Origin: Bacteroidota bacterium
GTDB lineage: Bacteria; Bacteroidota; Bacteroidia; CAILMK01
DNA length: 7,647 bases
Direction: 5' to 3'
NCBI GenBank assembly: GCA_013287095.1
Contig: JABDEJ010000092.1
Location: 1-7,647 of the forward strand
Each line of letters starts with the position of its first letter. The first letter of the stretch is position 1. The notes beneath the pieces are model-generated. The model had not been told where the DNA came from. It saw only the letters and a list, made by a program, of their open reading frames with translations, and made no database searches. Both the position numbers and the translations under genes were made by a program. This document shows, one piece after another, positions 6,048-7,647 of the stretch.

Positions 6048-6055
6048 CAAACATA
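6048..6055 (-). promoter_or_regulatory. Bacteroidota -7 promoter box (TATGTTTG) for the M13 peptidase gene
   Basis: TATGTTTG on the minus strand matches TAnnTTTG and lies 19 nt before the ATG at 6028, leaving a short A/T-only leader rich in A before the start. No clear -33 TTTG is seen. Confidence 0.5.
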
Positions 6056-6148
6056 CTGCAAAAAATTCATCCTGAATATAAATGATGTAAAAATATAACT
6101 GTTAGACTCATATCCTTCCCTGAGCAGTCTATAAAAGATTCGTTCGAT

Positions 6149-6166
6149 GTTAATCCCGTTAATCCC
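6149..6166. repeat. Tandem 9 bp direct repeat upstream of the glycosyltransferase gene
   Basis: GTTAATCCC occurs twice without a gap (6149-6157 and 6158-6166), ending 11 bp before the TATTTTTG box. Two head-to-tail 9-mers in the place where a -33 element or operator would sit could be an activator or repressor site, or chance duplication. Confidence 0.5.
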
Positions 6167-6177
6167 TTTCTAACATC

Positions 6178-6185
6178 TATTTTTG
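6178..6185 (+). promoter_or_regulatory. Bacteroidota -7 promoter box (TATTTTTG) for the glycosyltransferase gene
   Basis: TATTTTTG matches TAnnTTTG and is followed by exactly 7 nt (TTCTTAA) and the ATG at 6193, the same geometry as the two boxes at 3034-3041 and 3074-3081. It predicts a near-leaderless mRNA and supports the chosen start. No -33 TTTG at the usual spacing is visible. Confidence 0.58.
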
Positions 6186-6192
6186 TTCTTAA

Positions 6193-7647
6193 ATGGAATT
6201 GGAATCAGGAAATAAAATTGCGGAACGGAAATGGAATTCCTTTTTCGTCTATTGTTTTACCGCTGCGTTGGCTATACATCTACTTACCGCCTGGTTCAGT
6301 GTTGGTTATCAATACCAGGATGAACAATCACAGATCATGGATTTTGCCGGCCACAAAATGGGAATGGTTCGGACTGACCAACTCTCATGGGAATATAACC
6401 AACAGATAAGACCCGGCATACAGCCATTTATGGTGGTTTGCGTGTACCGTGCTTTGAATTTATTTCGCATTACAAATCCATTCTTCTGCGCTTTTATCAT
6501 GCGTCTCTTTTCAACCATTTTTGGATGGCTATCAGTCCTATTCCTTACCAAAGAATTCTGCAAACGCATTGAATCAATGTACTGGAGACGTTTGCTGGTA
6601 CTGCTATCATGCTTTATGTGGCCAGTAGCTTTTGTGCAATCTCATTTTTCTTGTGAAAGTATTTCGGGATCTGCTTTCTTTCTCGGACTTGCAGCTATTT
6701 TAGCATATCAGAGAAAGAATGAAAAAGGTAAAAATCAGGTAGCCTTATTATTAATTGCCGGCGCATTGATCGGGTTTGCATTTGTCATCAGGATACAAAC
6801 TGTTTTTATGGTGGCCGGGCTTGGATTATGGTGCATCTTTATCGGACGTTTCAGCTTTAAAAACATGGTGATCATGGCTTTGCCAGGCATTGTAGTTATA
6901 GGTATCAGTTCTGTATTTGACTATTGGCTATATGGCAACTGGGTATTTACCATTTATAAATACTTCTATGTAAACCTCATACTTGGTAAGGCCAATACTT
7001 TTGGCACGTCGCCTTTTTACTATTACTTCTACTTGTACTATATCTCTTTGATACCGGTATTCAGCATTTTTATCATGGGTTGCATTGTTCACTCATGGTT
7101 CAGATACCCAAAACACATACTGACATGGATATGTGTTCCGTTTTTTATCGGACATTCACTTATTGCACATAAAGAAGTCCGCTTTTTGTGGCCAATGATG
7201 GATGCCATCCCGATGCTGCTTATATTACCATTTTATAAACTTGACCCCAAACAAATCAAAAACAGGCTCACCAAATGGGTTCTAGGGATGATGTGGGCAC
7301 TTAACTTTATTCTGTTGATCTTCTTTACGATAAAACCAGGGAACAATGCATTCCCAATGTATGAATACTTGTATAAATACATCAGCCAGCACGGCCAAAC
7401 CCTTATCATTTCAAATGTTAGGGACCCGTATGAGATGGAGGGAGCTTTTGTACGATTCCAAAGAGCGCCTGATGCTGTATTAAGACAAACTGGCAATATT
7501 GATTCTATTGCACTGAAAGCAAAGGTCTCAAACGAAAAGAATATTCTTATCGCCATAAACAATAATGCTCAGGCAGATAGCTTTTCAAAAATATATCCGG
7601 CGGCCGGGCTCCTGTACAAAAGCTGGCCAGGCTGGATCAATTATTTT
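6193..7647 (+). CDS. GT22-like (Alg9/PIG-B-type) membrane glycosyltransferase, 3' end outside window
   Basis: The frame is open from the ATG at 6193 to the window end, 485 codons without a stop. The protein is an integral membrane enzyme with about ten hydrophobic helices, of the GT-C type that transfers a sugar, typically mannose, from a polyprenyl-phosphate donor on the outer side of the membrane. Signatures: a first helix (about 16-37), then a loop with the acidic pair YQDEQ (41-45) where GT22 enzymes have P-D-E; LSWEY (64-68) and IRPGIQP (72-78), equivalent to the TWEW and RS-x-x-P motifs; FDYWLYGNW (242-250); and HKEVRFLWP (326-334), the most telling GT22 motif. A soluble C-terminal portion (about 385 on) follows. 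Eukaryotic relatives act in N-glycan and GPI synthesis; bacterial ones are usually only annotated as mannosyltransferase. Acceptor and sugar are unknown here; a GT39-like hexosyltransferase is the main alternative. Confidence 0.85.
   Translation, partial: MELESGNKIAERKWNSFFVYCFTAALAIHLLTAWFSVGYQYQDEQSQIMDFAGHKMGMVRTDQLSWEYNQQIRPGIQPFMVVCVYRALNLFRITNPFFCAFIMRLFSTIFGWLSVLFLTKEFCKRIESMYWRRLLVLLSCFMWPVAFVQSHFSCESISGSAFFLGLAAILAYQRKNEKGKNQVALLLIAGALIGFAFVIRIQTVFMVAGLGLWCIFIGRFSFKNMVIMALPGIVVIGISSVFDYWLYGNWVFTIYKYFYVNLILGKANTFGTSPFYYYFYLYYISLIPVFSIFIMGCIVHSWFRYPKHILTWICVPFFIGHSLIAHKEVRFLWPMMDAIPMLLILPFYKLDPKQIKNRLTKWVLGMMWALNFILLIFFTIKPGNNAFPMYEYLYKYISQHGQTLIISNVRDPYEMEGAFVRFQRAPDAVLRQTGNIDSIALKAKVSNEKNILIAINNNAQADSFSKIYPAAGLLYKSWPGWINYF

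Noticed and set aside
6103..6131. TAGACT...AGTCTA inverted repeat in the divergent gap
   Set aside because: Only 6 bp arms around a 17 nt loop; too weak to separate from chance.
7233..7562. Minus-strand open stretch of 109 codons inside the glycosyltransferase gene
   Set aside because: The sense frame carries GT22 motifs and is uninterrupted; the antisense frame has no start signals or recognisable features.
1..7647. CRISPR array, tRNA/rRNA gene, insertion sequence, prophage or defence system
   Set aside because: I saw no regularly spaced repeats, no cloverleaf or rRNA-like sequence, no transposase or integrase motifs, and no defence-type domains; the genes are ordinary envelope and redox functions.

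Overview
The window looks like an ordinary chromosomal segment of a member of the Bacteroidota, most likely of the Chitinophagaceae/Sphingobacteriia type (inference). The support is a large repeat-built surface protein with a gliding-motility-type (CHU_C, type B) sorting domain of the type IX secretion system, a lipoprotein M13 peptidase, and promoters of the Bacteroidota TAnnTTTG type instead of sigma70 -35/-10 boxes. There are no Shine-Dalgarno-like leaders.

Layout. Positions 1-1959 (+) hold the 3' part of a large secreted protein built from Ig-like repeats, a PKD domain and a C-terminal sorting domain. It is split by a single-base frameshift in a seven-G run at 1052-1058. It converges, with an 11 bp gap, on a complete FAD/NAD(P)/2Fe-2S reductase (1971-3026, -). 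That reductase is divergent from a small unrecognised exported protein (3089-3496, +) across only 62 bp, in which two back-to-back TAnnTTTG boxes each lie exactly 7 nt from their start codon. A second tiny exported or anchored protein with a Lys/Glu tail follows (3584-3778, +). A 204 bp convergent gap with two perfect hairpins and a nearly G-free stretch separates it from an M13 zinc metallopeptidase lipoprotein (3983-6028, -). Divergent from that gene, and running off the right edge (6193-7647, +), is a multi-membrane-span protein with the signatures of GT22 (Alg9/PIG-B-like) glycosyltransferases.

How the genes relate. I see no operon: nearly every neighbouring pair is convergent or divergent and has its own promoter or hairpin. 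The common thread is the cell envelope (surface adhesin-like protein, exported small proteins, lipoprotein peptidase, membrane glycosyltransferase), but no shared pathway can be shown. I did not find a convincing new multi-gene system. The points most worth a second look are the G7 frameshift that removes the secretion signal, the recurrent box-7 nt-ATG arrangement implying near-leaderless mRNAs, the 14 bp perfect palindrome, and the two unrecognised small exported proteins.
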